Shown here one piece after another: positions 35,846-44,502 of a stretch of DNA of 64,000 nt. Origin of the DNA: Aquimarina mycalae (GTDB taxonomy: Bacteria; Bacteroidota; Bacteroidia; Flavobacteriales; Flavobacteriaceae). Under the pieces are notes generated by a model. The model searched no databases, was not told the origin of the DNA, and worked only from the letters and a program-made list of their open reading frames with translations. The stretch covers positions 372,001 through 436,000 of the forward strand of contig NZ_JARYGY010000005.1 in the NCBI RefSeq assembly GCF_029906345.1. Reading direction: 5' to 3'. A program made the translations under genes and the position numbers. Numbering within the stretch: position 1 is the first letter of the stretch; the number at the start of each line of letters is the position of its first letter.

Positions 35846-37654
35846 ATGAAATCTTATCGATTTTTTATTTTATTTTTCTTTGTCTTTCTAATCCAATTAG
35901 GTTACAGCCAAGTAAGAAATGAATATCAAATTTCTTTTGAAAACGCAGTGCATCATGAAGCACAAATCGAAGCAGTATTCTCCAATTTAGAAAGCGGTAC
36001 TATTTCATTACGAATGAGTAGAACCTCTCCTGGTAGATATGCGTTACATGAGTTTGCAAAAAATGTATACAATGTAAAGATCACTGATAGTAAAGGAAAA
36101 GATGTAAATATCACAAGACCTAATCCTCATCAATGGGATGTTTCTGGACATGACGGTACGCTTAATGTTTCTTACACTTTATTCGCTGATCAAGGTGACG
36201 GAACATATTCTCAAATTGATGAAACGCATGCACACTTAAATATGCCTGCAACATTTATGTACATCCCAACACTAAAAGATCGACCTGTACAAGTTACCTA
36301 TAGAGTTAGAGAAGACCTTAAGTGGAAAGTAGCGACCCAATTAATACCGCTTGGAGGAAATGGGTTTTTAGCCCCAAATCTTCAATATTTTATGGATAGC
36401 CCTGCAGAAATCAGCAACCATACTGTAAAAGAGTTTAAGGTAGAATCTGGAGGAACTGAATACACCATAAAACTAGCATTACATCATCAAGGTAGTGAAG
36501 AAGAAGCAGATCAATATTTTGAACAGGTAAAGAAGATTGTTGTACAAGAAAAAGAAGTTTTCGGAGATTATCCAAATTTTGATTATGGAGAGTACACCTT
36601 CCTAGCTTGCTATATGCCTAATGTTTCAGGAGACGGAATGGAACATCGTAACTCTACTATTTTAACAAGTACACGAAGTCTTGCTGATGGAGGAATGGAA
36701 AGAAACATCGGAACCGTTTCTCATGAATTTTTCCATGCCTGGAATGTAGAACGTATTCGTCCTATTTCTCTAGAGCCTTTTGATTTTGAAAATGCTAATA
36801 TGTCTGGTGAATTATGGTTTGCTGAAGGGTTTACAAGCTACTACACAAACCTAATTTTATGTAGAGCAGGTATTATCACTCAAGATCAATATATAGAAGG
36901 ACTAAGTAATACGTATAATTATGTATGGAACTCACCTGCTTTGGAATATTTTAATCCAATTGAAATGAGTTATCAGGCTCCTTTTGTTGACGCTGCAAGA
37001 TCCGTTGATCCAACAAATAGAGGTAATACCTTTGTATCTTATTACTCCTACGGAAGCATGTTAGGATTAGCATTAGATCTATCTTTGCGTGATAAAGACG
37101 ATTTAAACTTAGATGATTATCTCAAACTAGTTTGGACTAAATACGGAAAAACAGAGATACCTTATACAATAGAAAATTTATTTTTCACTTTAAGAGAATA
37201 CGCTGGAGACTCTTTTGCAGATGATTTTTTTAAAAAATATATTTTTGATAGCCAAATTCCTGATTTTAAGAAATTACTAGCCTCTGTTGCCATATACCCT
37301 AAAACCAATAGCAAACAGGCATACCTAGGAGCCGATATTGAGTTTAACAATGATGATAATGCAGTAATATCTAGATATGTAAAAAAAGGTACTCCCGCTT
37401 ATACCGCAGGTTTAGAAAAAGGAGATATTATTGTAGCTATTGACAATCAATCATTTTCTGATATTGACCAATATAATGCTGTACTTAAAAAATACAAACC
37501 TGGTAAGAAAGCTACCATAGTATACAGAAGAATGGGAGAAGAAAGAAAAGCCTTGGTAAGATATGGGGTTAGCCCAAAAGTTGTAATAACACAATATACC
37601 AAACCTAGCAAAAAAGCTTTACAAAAAAGAGAAAACTGGTTAAAAGCAAAATAA
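35846..37654 (+). CDS. M61-family metallopeptidase with PDZ domain
   Basis: Secreted zinc aminopeptidase of 602 residues (glycyl aminopeptidase family). Signal peptide FFILFFFVFLIQLGYSQ (to about residue 21). An N-terminal beta domain (about 22-230) precedes the gluzincin catalytic domain with HEFFH at residues 293-297 and the third zinc ligand in LWFAEGFTSYY (about 325-335). A PDZ domain follows (about 490-575), with GADIEFNNDDNAVISRYVKK as its carboxylate-binding region and GLEKGDIIVAIDNQ (about 520-533). The length fits the family. It cleaves N-terminal residues from peptides, probably in the periplasm; substrate specificity is not known here. Confidence 0.92.
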   Translation: MKSYRFFILFFFVFLIQLGYSQVRNEYQISFENAVHHEAQIEAVFSNLESGTISLRMSRTSPGRYALHEFAKNVYNVKITDSKGKDVNITRPNPHQWDVSGHDGTLNVSYTLFADQGDGTYSQIDETHAHLNMPATFMYIPTLKDRPVQVTYRVREDLKWKVATQLIPLGGNGFLAPNLQYFMDSPAEISNHTVKEFKVESGGTEYTIKLALHHQGSEEEADQYFEQVKKIVVQEKEVFGDYPNFDYGEYTFLACYMPNVSGDGMEHRNSTILTSTRSLADGGMERNIGTVSHEFFHAWNVERIRPISLEPFDFENANMSGELWFAEGFTSYYTNLILCRAGIITQDQYIEGLSNTYNYVWNSPALEYFNPIEMSYQAPFVDAARSVDPTNRGNTFVSYYSYGSMLGLALDLSLRDKDDLNLDDYLKLVWTKYGKTEIPYTIENLFFTLREYAGDSFADDFFKKYIFDSQIPDFKKLLASVAIYPKTNSKQAYLGADIEFNNDDNAVISRYVKKGTPAYTAGLEKGDIIVAIDNQSFSDIDQYNAVLKKYKPGKKATIVYRRMGEERKALVRYGVSPKVVITQYTKPSKKALQKRENWLKAK

Positions 37655-37671
37655 CAATGCAATTGACTGTA

Positions 37672-37720
37672 TAAAAAAAAGTGTATGATATGTTTCATAC
37701 ACTTTTTTTTATTTTTACGT
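37672..37720. terminator. Bidirectional terminator between M61 gene and T6SS arm
   Basis: Stem AAAGTGTATGA/TTCATACACTTT (one base off at the loop), preceded by eight A and followed by a T-tract. It separates the housekeeping side from tssO. Confidence 0.82.
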
Positions 37721-37734
37721 AAATAAATTACTTT

Positions 37735-38238
37735 CTACCTTCGTAAGGCATCAAGATATCTATTAGCTTCATTTAATTCTTGTCTTAACCTATCCAGCTC
37801 TTCCTTATACTCTTCAATTCGTTGATCTACACCATCATACTCCTTTAACTTAGATTTAAATGCCTGTATATCCACATAAGAGTTCACAATATTAGTATAC
37901 ATATCATATCGATAAGTAGAATCTTCTTTAGGAATAGATTTCTGTAAATCTACAATCGTTGAGCTTATTTTTGCATTAATATATTGAAGGTTTTGCCCAG
38001 GTGTATCCAAAGAATCGATCAAGGACTTCACATTTTCCATGCCATCAGAAAACTCTTTTTGAAATTGTATCTCTTTCTCTACAGAAGCAGAACGTTCTCT
38101 CAATACTGAATTTTCTTTAAAAGGCACTCTATCAAAATCAAAAAAGAATGCTGTAACAATTAACGCTACTGTAAACAAAAATAATAAGCCGAATTTTAGC
38201 ACACTATTTCTTCTTTCTTTACTGTTTTTTGGTTTCAT
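37735..38238 (-). CDS. tssO: T6SS-iii envelope protein TssO
   Basis: A 167-residue bitopic membrane protein: short basic cytoplasmic start, one membrane span (about residues 17-35), then a periplasmic part that is nearly all helix, ending in a charged coiled coil (about 125-167, IEEYKEELDRLRQELNEA). This plan and its place after tssK match TssO, one of the Bacteroidota-specific subunits (TssN-TssR) that replace the TssJLM membrane complex of classical T6SS. Last gene of the minus-strand arm tssE-tssF-PKD-tssK-tssO. Sequence similarity was judged by eye, so the name rests partly on context. Confidence 0.75.
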   Translation of the reverse strand: MKPKNSKERRNSVLKFGLLFLFTVALIVTAFFFDFDRVPFKENSVLRERSASVEKEIQFQKEFSDGMENVKSLIDSLDTPGQNLQYINAKISSTIVDLQKSIPKEDSTYRYDMYTNIVNSYVDIQAFKSKLKEYDGVDQRIEEYKEELDRLRQELNEANRYLDALRR

Positions 38239-38269
38239 TTTTACAATTTATAATTTAATGACACATTTT

Positions 38270-39427
38270 TTAATCTAACAAGAAACTGCGTCTATTTTTA
38301 ACATCTGGTTTAGCTATAACTTCTTCCTTCACAAAGATATTAGAATCCGATTTTTTTCCAATATAATCGAGCTCATTTAATTTCTTAAATAGAGAAAGCA
38401 TTAATTTTGTAAAACTGGAAACATTATGCAATGCTTTATTTATATCTGTGTGTTGATATTCTAAATCCATCATTTCCACCAATACGTTTTCAAACGCTCC
38501 TTGATTAAGATCACACCAATCAGATAAATAGTTAAGTAATTCTTCTTTTCCTGTCCCTACATACACATCCATATTATTTTTGATTACTCTGGCTAGTGCC
38601 ATTAATTTAGTAATCATAGTTACTGGCGGTAAATGCCTATCATAAAGTCTAAACTCAGGTAACATTCCTCCCAAATACTGCAAAGTACCTTGAGTCAATG
38701 TTAATACCATAGTTGCCAATTCATTTGACTGCTTTTTCTGATAAATTTTTTGAATAATATTCATTGAATATTTTTCAATCGCGTTGAAAAAAGTATGTAT
38801 TTCTGTATAGATATACCTCAGATCTTGATGACTCTGGATAGAAACACAAGGCGGTATAAAATCTTCTGCTAAAGACGCTACTCCATCACTAAATTCTATT
38901 TTCCCTATAGTTATGTGATGCTTACCGAACTCCTCTTCATTAGCTTCTGCCATATTAATCACGTTAAGATTATATTCTGGCAGTACATAAGGATGTCTAG
39001 GAGGTTCTTCTTCTGGATTTGCATCTCCCACAGGAATTCTCCCATAAGGATTAACACTAAGCACAATATAACATTCTTCTTCTGTTCTATTGATTTTATA
39101 TTCGGTATTTATTATACTTCCTTTCTGGTCTAATGAGGCCGATATTTCTGGGGTAATATTAATAATATACCCACCTTTAGTAATAGCTCTACACCTATTA
39201 AGCTGAACCTTTACCGTATCCTGACCATCCATAGAAAACACCAGGTCAACAGCATCATCACCCATTAGATCAGGCAATAATCCATAATTAACCGCATTAA
39301 TATCTTTAGAACCTATGAGCTGAGAAAAATTAGTAAACGCATTATCAGCTTCAATAAAGTGATTCTTATTGATCTTCATACCATCAATCCAGTTGACACG
39401 ATGATGATTTTTATTAATTAATTCCAT
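38270..39427 (-). CDS. tssK: T6SS baseplate subunit TssK
   Basis: Baseplate protein of 385 residues that links the wedge (TssF/TssG/TssE) to the membrane complex. The N-terminus HHRVNWIDGMKINKNHFIE (residues about 8-26) is the TssK signature (VxWxxGMxLxPxHF), and LPEYNLNVINMAEAN plus the long C-terminal helices fit the family. The ATG at 39427 is preferred to one at 39466: it avoids a 35-bp overlap with the PKD gene and starts directly before the signature. It lies 4 bp after the PKD gene and 31 bp before tssO. Confidence 0.88.
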   Translation of the reverse strand: MELINKNHHRVNWIDGMKINKNHFIEADNAFTNFSQLIGSKDINAVNYGLLPDLMGDDAVDLVFSMDGQDTVKVQLNRCRAITKGGYIINITPEISASLDQKGSIINTEYKINRTEEECYIVLSVNPYGRIPVGDANPEEEPPRHPYVLPEYNLNVINMAEANEEEFGKHHITIGKIEFSDGVASLAEDFIPPCVSIQSHQDLRYIYTEIHTFFNAIEKYSMNIIQKIYQKKQSNELATMVLTLTQGTLQYLGGMLPEFRLYDRHLPPVTMITKLMALARVIKNNMDVYVGTGKEELLNYLSDWCDLNQGAFENVLVEMMDLEYQHTDINKALHNVSSFTKLMLSLFKKLNELDYIGKKSDSNIFVKEEVIAKPDVKNRRSFLLD

Positions 39428-39431
39428 TCGA

Positions 39432-40424
39432 TTAAAATAAGCTTGTTTTAGAATATTTGATGACAATATTCTTTATACAATTGTTCTTTTCGTGATTCAG
39501 TTGTAATTCTTTTATCTTAATTCCTTTTCCTTTTATTTTCTCACAAAACTCAATAAATGTAGTTCTTTTTTTATTGACTATTATAGATAAATTAAGGTTT
39601 CCACATAAGAAATCATTGAAATTTTTAGCAGTAGCTTTCTTCTTAGAAACAAGAATTAGTTTTGATTCAAATTGTTTCTCTCCAATATAAGGTGCCTTAA
39701 ATTCTTCTTTCGGCGCATCCTTAACATCATCTGTAGGAGCATACTTTATCGCTGTAGTGGATTCTTTTGGTCTTGAGATATCTCTTATTGGCTTTTCTTT
39801 TGGTTTTTCCTTAGGAAGCACGTTGATTTTCTTTTTAGTACCGTATTGAGGATCTCCATTTACAACAAGTGTAACTGTTTTTAATCCTGAAGTATCATAT
39901 ATGTATTCAGGGTTTTTCTTAGTAGAATTCACCTTAGCAGTCTCTCCAAACCTCCACTCCCATGTCATTGCATTAAGTGTTTTATCTTTTACCCTTAACA
40001 CCTCTCCTACAGTTATCGTTTTTGGCAGATCAAATTTTGCAAGCTTTGTAGAATCCAGAATAAAAACCTTCTCCTTAATAGTTAATGTCTCAATACTTTC
40101 ACACCTTCCATTAACTTTTAATTTTACTATATACTGTCCAGGTTTTTCGTAGGTATGATATGGCGATACCCTTGTATCCACTTTAGAGCTATCCCCAAAA
40201 TCCCACTCACGTTCTATCACTCCCTGAGTATTGTCTTTAAACCTGATAATCTCTCCTACTCTTAAATTTCGTGCATTAACATCAAAATTAACTATCTCAC
40301 AAGGTGTATAATTAATATACTTATAGGCAAATACTGTTGCGGTAACTAGTATTGTAATTATAAAAAACAATACCACAGATTTATCCAAATGATAATTTGT
40401 TTCGTTTTTTGAAGTTTTCATCAT
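39432..40424 (-). CDS. Membrane-anchored PKD-domain protein, TssP candidate
   Basis: A 330-residue protein with a short cytoplasmic start, one membrane span (about residues 17-35) and two PKD-type beta-sandwiches outside. PKD signatures are WDFGDSSKVDTRVSPYHTYE (about 70-89) and WEWRFGETAKVNSTKKNPEY (about 154-173). A Pro/Lys-rich linker (about 200-245) and a small cysteine-containing C-terminal domain (about 250-330) follow. It lies between tssF and tssK, so it should be part of the trans-envelope complex; of the known subunits TssP fits best, but I could not test that. Two ATG codons lie in tandem at the start. Confidence 0.7.
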   Translation of the reverse strand: MMKTSKNETNYHLDKSVVLFFIITILVTATVFAYKYINYTPCEIVNFDVNARNLRVGEIIRFKDNTQGVIEREWDFGDSSKVDTRVSPYHTYEKPGQYIVKLKVNGRCESIETLTIKEKVFILDSTKLAKFDLPKTITVGEVLRVKDKTLNAMTWEWRFGETAKVNSTKKNPEYIYDTSGLKTVTLVVNGDPQYGTKKKINVLPKEKPKEKPIRDISRPKESTTAIKYAPTDDVKDAPKEEFKAPYIGEKQFESKLILVSKKKATAKNFNDFLCGNLNLSIIVNKKRTTFIEFCEKIKGKGIKIKELQLNHEKNNCIKNIVIKYSKTSLF

Positions 40425-40445
40425 AAATCGTTTTTCAAAATATAA

Positions 40446-42281
40446 TTAATCTATTACTGTTATTTTATATGGAAAAACATTTAGAGATTGTTGTTCCAAT
40501 ATTGATAAAATATTACTTTTTAAAGAATTCCATTCTGTTTCAGAAGTTACAACTTCTTTACTTGCAAACAACATTACTTCTATACAGGGTATTAAACCTT
40601 TAGAAATACGAATATCAGTTTTAAATCCTTTAGTAACTTTCACATCTTCTACTTTATTACTACATAATTCATAACAAAGTGCTTTTACATCTTCTCTGGT
40701 AACTATTCTGTTTCTAGATAATAAGGCCCTTCGATAGGCATTTAATCTTTCGTCCATTCCAAGATTATTTTTACCCTGAAACGTAGAAGTCAAAAACATA
40801 CTTCCTTTTTGTTTTAAATCGCTTCCTTGATATATACTAAGAGAATTACCTGATTTTATCTGATTCGCTTCTTCTCCATTAGTCACCCAATACTCTACCA
40901 AAAGCGTATCCTTCTTCTTATAAGGTTTTACCGAAACATAATTTGTTTCTTCCGAAGTTTTTTTCATATCGGAGACCTTTTTTTCTAATAAGGATATATT
41001 TTGATTAAGCTCATTTATATTAGATTGTAAAAAATCGTTTCCAAAAAAAGAAAAAGAAGCACTTTCATCCTTCAGCAATTCAATCAAATGTGTTAAATAC
41101 TCCCGTGCTTTTCTATAATCAAGCTTACTTACATTATCTCTTCGGATCACATAAGTTCCTTTATGATCTTTGGAGGAATCGTTTTCTCGCAATCTATACT
41201 CTTTACCAGATGTGTTTGAAATAGATTTCATATCAAGAAATAATTCCTGGGTACTTATCGGAACAATATCTATATAATCCTTTAGTTGATATGAAATACT
41301 CTCCCATTTTCTATTTAATGCTGGAAAAGCATTAAAAGTGCAATACACACTTTCTAGAATCGCATCATCTACTATTCTAGGAAACTCTATTTTAATCCAA
41401 TTAAAATCTCCTAAATCATCGTGATCTTTGAGATTTATAAAGTTAGAAAATTCTTCTGGCATTTTTGCTTTAGAATCCAACGAAATATCTGATTTTACAG
41501 AAATATAGTGTTTTTTATAGAGCTTCTTTACCTGCTCTTCAATATTCCTTGTTTTATTAGGCTTATAATCAAAAATGGATTCTAAATTTATACGCCTTGA
41601 GATATCACTATTAAAATACCCTGGAAAAGTGTCAATCAACTGTCCATCTAAATAAAATTTAGCATTTTTAAGGTGATGATAGAAAAGCTCATTCTCTTGC
41701 ACATCTAAGAGCTCAAAATAAAATGACACATCTTTTATTCCTATTTTTTGATGTTCGGTTTTAACGCCAAGATATAATGTTGAAGGAGGTAATGAACCTC
41801 TTTTATTAAACGATAATGAACTCACCGATTTTCGCTTACCTTCTATTTCATGAATTTTATCACCACATATAATACGACTAATAGAAGCATCAATAAGTTG
41901 ATTTTCCTGTATTGGCGAAAAATAGATATTCTTTAACTCATTACTAGCATTCTTAGACTTCACTCTTTTTTTATAATAGAGCAAATGCTCTGGAGTAATG
42001 CTTGCTTTTTTTTCAATGGGTTCTGCATAAATAACACCATGTGCAGGGCGTGATCCATATAAAGTTTCCGGCGTCATTAACTGTATTAAACGCTCTGTTA
42101 TTCTAGTTTGAGAATTATCAATTTCTCCAGAAATCTTCTCTATTTCTGAAGCACAAGCTCCAATAAGAAGAGATACTACAGGATCAAAAGAGCTTTCTAT
42201 CTCATTTGGGGAAACTCCCCAAAGCGAAGCCGCCTTTTTGATCATTCTATTTTTTATCTGTACTTTATTTTCTGAACCCAT
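40446..42281 (-). CDS. tssF: T6SS baseplate subunit TssF
   Basis: Large wedge protein of the baseplate, 611 residues. The N-terminus has the TssF pattern: helical MIKKAASLWG, FDPVVSLLIGACASEIEKI (about residues 29-47), TRITERLIQLMTPETL (about 55-70) and SRPAHGVIYAEP (about 73-84). The C-terminal half has the domain seen in TssF/gp6 proteins (NAYRRALLSRNRIVTREDVK, about 517-536). The ATG at 42281 is chosen because it lies 8 bp after tssE; the frame extends 16 codons further into tssE. Follows tssE and precedes the PKD gene. Confidence 0.87.
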   Translation of the reverse strand: MGSENKVQIKNRMIKKAASLWGVSPNEIESSFDPVVSLLIGACASEIEKISGEIDNSQTRITERLIQLMTPETLYGSRPAHGVIYAEPIEKKASITPEHLLYYKKRVKSKNASNELKNIYFSPIQENQLIDASISRIICGDKIHEIEGKRKSVSSLSFNKRGSLPPSTLYLGVKTEHQKIGIKDVSFYFELLDVQENELFYHHLKNAKFYLDGQLIDTFPGYFNSDISRRINLESIFDYKPNKTRNIEEQVKKLYKKHYISVKSDISLDSKAKMPEEFSNFINLKDHDDLGDFNWIKIEFPRIVDDAILESVYCTFNAFPALNRKWESISYQLKDYIDIVPISTQELFLDMKSISNTSGKEYRLRENDSSKDHKGTYVIRRDNVSKLDYRKAREYLTHLIELLKDESASFSFFGNDFLQSNINELNQNISLLEKKVSDMKKTSEETNYVSVKPYKKKDTLLVEYWVTNGEEANQIKSGNSLSIYQGSDLKQKGSMFLTSTFQGKNNLGMDERLNAYRRALLSRNRIVTREDVKALCYELCSNKVEDVKVTKGFKTDIRISKGLIPCIEVMLFASKEVVTSETEWNSLKSNILSILEQQSLNVFPYKITVID

Positions 42282-42289
42282 AAACTCTT

Positions 42290-42721
42290 TTAAAACGAAA
42301 GTGGTGCAATATAAAACCTTTCTAAGCAAGAAAACTGCTCATTAGTTCGACTAACAACTCCTCTTACATTAATATCAACACGTTTTTTGATCCTATTAAG
42401 ACTACCTCTGTTTTTAAATTCTTCTTGTTCTATTGACACTTCAACATTTACTTTTTTAAGTCTTTTTTCCTGAGAAACAATACTTTCTACCAAAGATTCT
42501 GTAATTGTGTTTCGTAATTTATTAGTACTGGTAAGATTATCAAAATCCACGTTCCATATTGAACAACCAAAGGATTCATCAAAAGTACATTCCCCAAAAT
42601 AGGAGGTAGTAATTAAATGAATAAAGCCAACTATTGATTCTTTTAAATCACAATTATCAATTTCTTTGTTTTTGACAATTTTAAAAGTATCGATAGGTAT
42701 TTTATAATATGAAGTAATCAT
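42290..42721 (-). CDS. tssE: T6SS baseplate protein TssE (gp25-like)
   Basis: Wedge protein of 143 residues that resembles phage T4 gp25 and nucleates the sheath. The gp25 core is clear: DESFGCSIWNVDFDN (about residues 48-62), LRNTITESLVESIVSQEKRL (about 67-86; EKRL stands for the family's EPRL) and a final strand pair. The open frame extends upstream to an ATG at 42844, but those 41 residues do not resemble the family; the ATG at 42721 gives the usual gp25 length. First gene of the minus-strand T6SS arm, back to back with the NlpC/P60 lipoprotein gene. Confidence 0.82.
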   Translation of the reverse strand: MITSYYKIPIDTFKIVKNKEIDNCDLKESIVGFIHLITTSYFGECTFDESFGCSIWNVDFDNLTSTNKLRNTITESLVESIVSQEKRLKKVNVEVSIEQEEFKNRGSLNRIKKRVDINVRGVVSRTNEQFSCLERFYIAPLSF

Positions 42722-42896
42722 AAATAGTGATTTGTGTGCTTTAATATACTTCTTAAACAGATGCAATTTAATAAAGATTTTATTTATCAGCACTTCGTTA
42801 TCCAATAAACTATGTAAAAAATTAAGGATAGATATTTTTATCATATTATTTTAATGTAATCAATGCATGAAGTCTAGAAAATAACCATAAGTTTTT

Positions 42897-42904
42897 TATA
42901 TTTG
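42897..42904 (+). promoter_or_regulatory. -7 box of the plus-strand T6SS arm
   Basis: TATATTTG fits TAnnTTTG, 19 bp upstream of the ATG at 42923 of the NlpC/P60 gene. It supports that start over a TTG at 42902. The opposite promoter for tssE was not found. Confidence 0.5.
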
Positions 42905-42922
42905 TGTAAATTTAATTTTCAC

Positions 42923-43546
42923 ATGAATATACTTTCTAAAACGCTTATTTTATTTATTATCATTGTTGGGGTCATGAGTTGTGGGGGTTCTAAAAAAGCA
43001 GAACAAGAAGCCTTAGCAAAAGCAAAAAGGGATTCTATTGCCCTAGCTCAAAAAAATGCAGTATTACCAATTCAGAAAAAATACGGAGCTATTCTTGGGG
43101 TATCTCCAAAAGAAATAAAGAATGTTCCTCTATATAAATTCATAGATGAATGGATGAATACACCTTATAGAATGGGAGGAGAAACTAAAGATGGGATTGA
43201 TTGTTCTTTCTTTTCGCAATACCTGTTCCATGACGTATATAATAATCTAATTGAGCGAACTGCTCAAAAACAATATGATGCTCCTGATACAGATAAGTTT
43301 TTAGGCCAGGAGTTTTTAAAACAAGGAGATTTGTTGTTTTTTAATGAAAGAGGTTCAGAACATAGACCTATAACTCATGTTGGTGTCTATCTTGGTAATG
43401 ACAAATTTGTACACTCTACAGCCAGAAAAGCTAAATCAGGAAGGAATGGCGTACAGATAAGTGACTTTAAAAAGCGTCATTGGCAAAAAATGTTTGTGGC
43501 CGCTGGAAGAAAACCAAAACTAGCCAAAACTACAGATAACAATTAA
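42923..43546 (+). CDS. NlpC/P60 peptidoglycan hydrolase lipoprotein, T6SS-associated
   Basis: Outer-envelope cysteine peptidase of 207 residues. The lipoprotein signal is ILSKTLILFIIIVGVMSC (lipid Cys about 19), followed by a charged helical linker (about 22-50). The catalytic domain shows the NlpC/P60 triad: Cys in DGIDCSFFSQYLF (about 92-104), His in ITHVGVYLG (about 152-160) and the polar third residue in the strand after FVHSTARK (about 165). First gene of the plus-strand T6SS arm, 32 bp before tssG. The placement suggests it opens peptidoglycan so the secretion complex can cross the wall, or that it is an unrecognised lipoprotein subunit such as TssQ. Confidence 0.87.
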   Translation: MNILSKTLILFIIIVGVMSCGGSKKAEQEALAKAKRDSIALAQKNAVLPIQKKYGAILGVSPKEIKNVPLYKFIDEWMNTPYRMGGETKDGIDCSFFSQYLFHDVYNNLIERTAQKQYDAPDTDKFLGQEFLKQGDLLFFNERGSEHRPITHVGVYLGNDKFVHSTARKAKSGRNGVQISDFKKRHWQKMFVAAGRKPKLAKTTDNN

Positions 43547-43578
43547 AATCAAACACATTTTCTATAACTCCTTGACAA

Positions 43579-44502
43579 ATGAATAGTAAAGAGGTACGAG
43601 ATGTTTATGAAGAATTAACAACCGCCTACCAAAATTTAAAAGCAGAGGTTTTTGTAACTGAAATTTTGGAGAACTCTGATGTAGAGCTAACGGATATTGA
43701 TATCTTTAATCAAAGTACTTTTTCTAGATCTTACAGAAGAGACGTTATCGATTTTAATGTAGATACGTATTCTAGTAATACAGACAAACTACAGTTCAAC
43801 CTTGCAAGAAATGGACTTTATGACACACTTCCTGAAGGATTGTTCCATGAACCTGTAAAAACGAAAAGTGCACTTTCTTATAGTGAACTACATCAAAAAC
43901 AGAAAAAACAAGAAAAAGACGCTAGATCCTTTTTCTCTCCTCTCGAAAATGAGTTTTTTACTCAAAAAGTTATTATAGAAAAAAATGAGAGAAAGTTAAT
44001 AAATGAATTCACGAATCTAAAAACTGATTTTTTATTAAAATTCTGGAAATTAGACGATGATATCCCTGCAGATTACAGCATCAAGCTTTTACAATTATTA
44101 CCATATGTTCATAAAATATCTGGTGAAATTGAGCTTACTGCCTTAAGTCTGGAAAAAATCATTGGAGAAACAGTGATAATTGAAAAAAAATACAAAACCC
44201 TTGAAGAAAACACTAATCATCTAACTAGTGATTATCAACTTGGAGTGGATCTGGTTTTGGATCTAAAAGAAACTGTTATTTCGTATCCTTGTTGGGAAAT
44301 AACAATTGGCCCCGTCAATAAAAAAAATATTGATAAATATATTGTAAGCGGTGCTACTACAAAATTTATTACTATCTTTTGTGACTATTTTATCCCTATG
44401 GAAATAGACACAAAAATTAACGTAACACATTCGAGTAAAGAGGAAACATTTGTATTACATGAGACTAACAGTCCTAGAATGGGGCTAACAACTATGATAT
44501 GA
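43579..44502 (+). CDS. tssG: T6SS baseplate subunit TssG-like
   Basis: A 307-residue soluble protein. I assign it to TssG from two diverged landmarks: LARNGLYDTLPEGLFHE (about residues 74-90), like the GLYGxLPxxY turn of TssG, and the C-terminal CWEITIGPVNKKNIDKYIVS (about 236-255), followed by a Leu/Phe-rich strand pair like the RLRLGPLSxxxFxxFLP region. The middle (about 100-215) is helical. It overlaps tssN by 4 bp (ATGA), and tssF lies in the divergent arm, so a TssG would otherwise be missing. Function in the complex: core wedge with TssF. The similarity is weak, so alternatives remain. Confidence 0.65.
   Translation: MNSKEVRDVYEELTTAYQNLKAEVFVTEILENSDVELTDIDIFNQSTFSRSYRRDVIDFNVDTYSSNTDKLQFNLARNGLYDTLPEGLFHEPVKTKSALSYSELHQKQKKQEKDARSFFSPLENEFFTQKVIIEKNERKLINEFTNLKTDFLLKFWKLDDDIPADYSIKLLQLLPYVHKISGEIELTALSLEKIIGETVIIEKKYKTLEENTNHLTSDYQLGVDLVLDLKETVISYPCWEITIGPVNKKNIDKYIVSGATTKFITIFCDYFIPMEIDTKINVTHSSKEETFVLHETNSPRMGLTTMI

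Noticed and set aside
42722..42844. Longer TssE with 41 extra N-terminal residues
   Set aside because: The extra residues are low in complexity and unlike gp25 proteins; the inner ATG gives the family's usual length.
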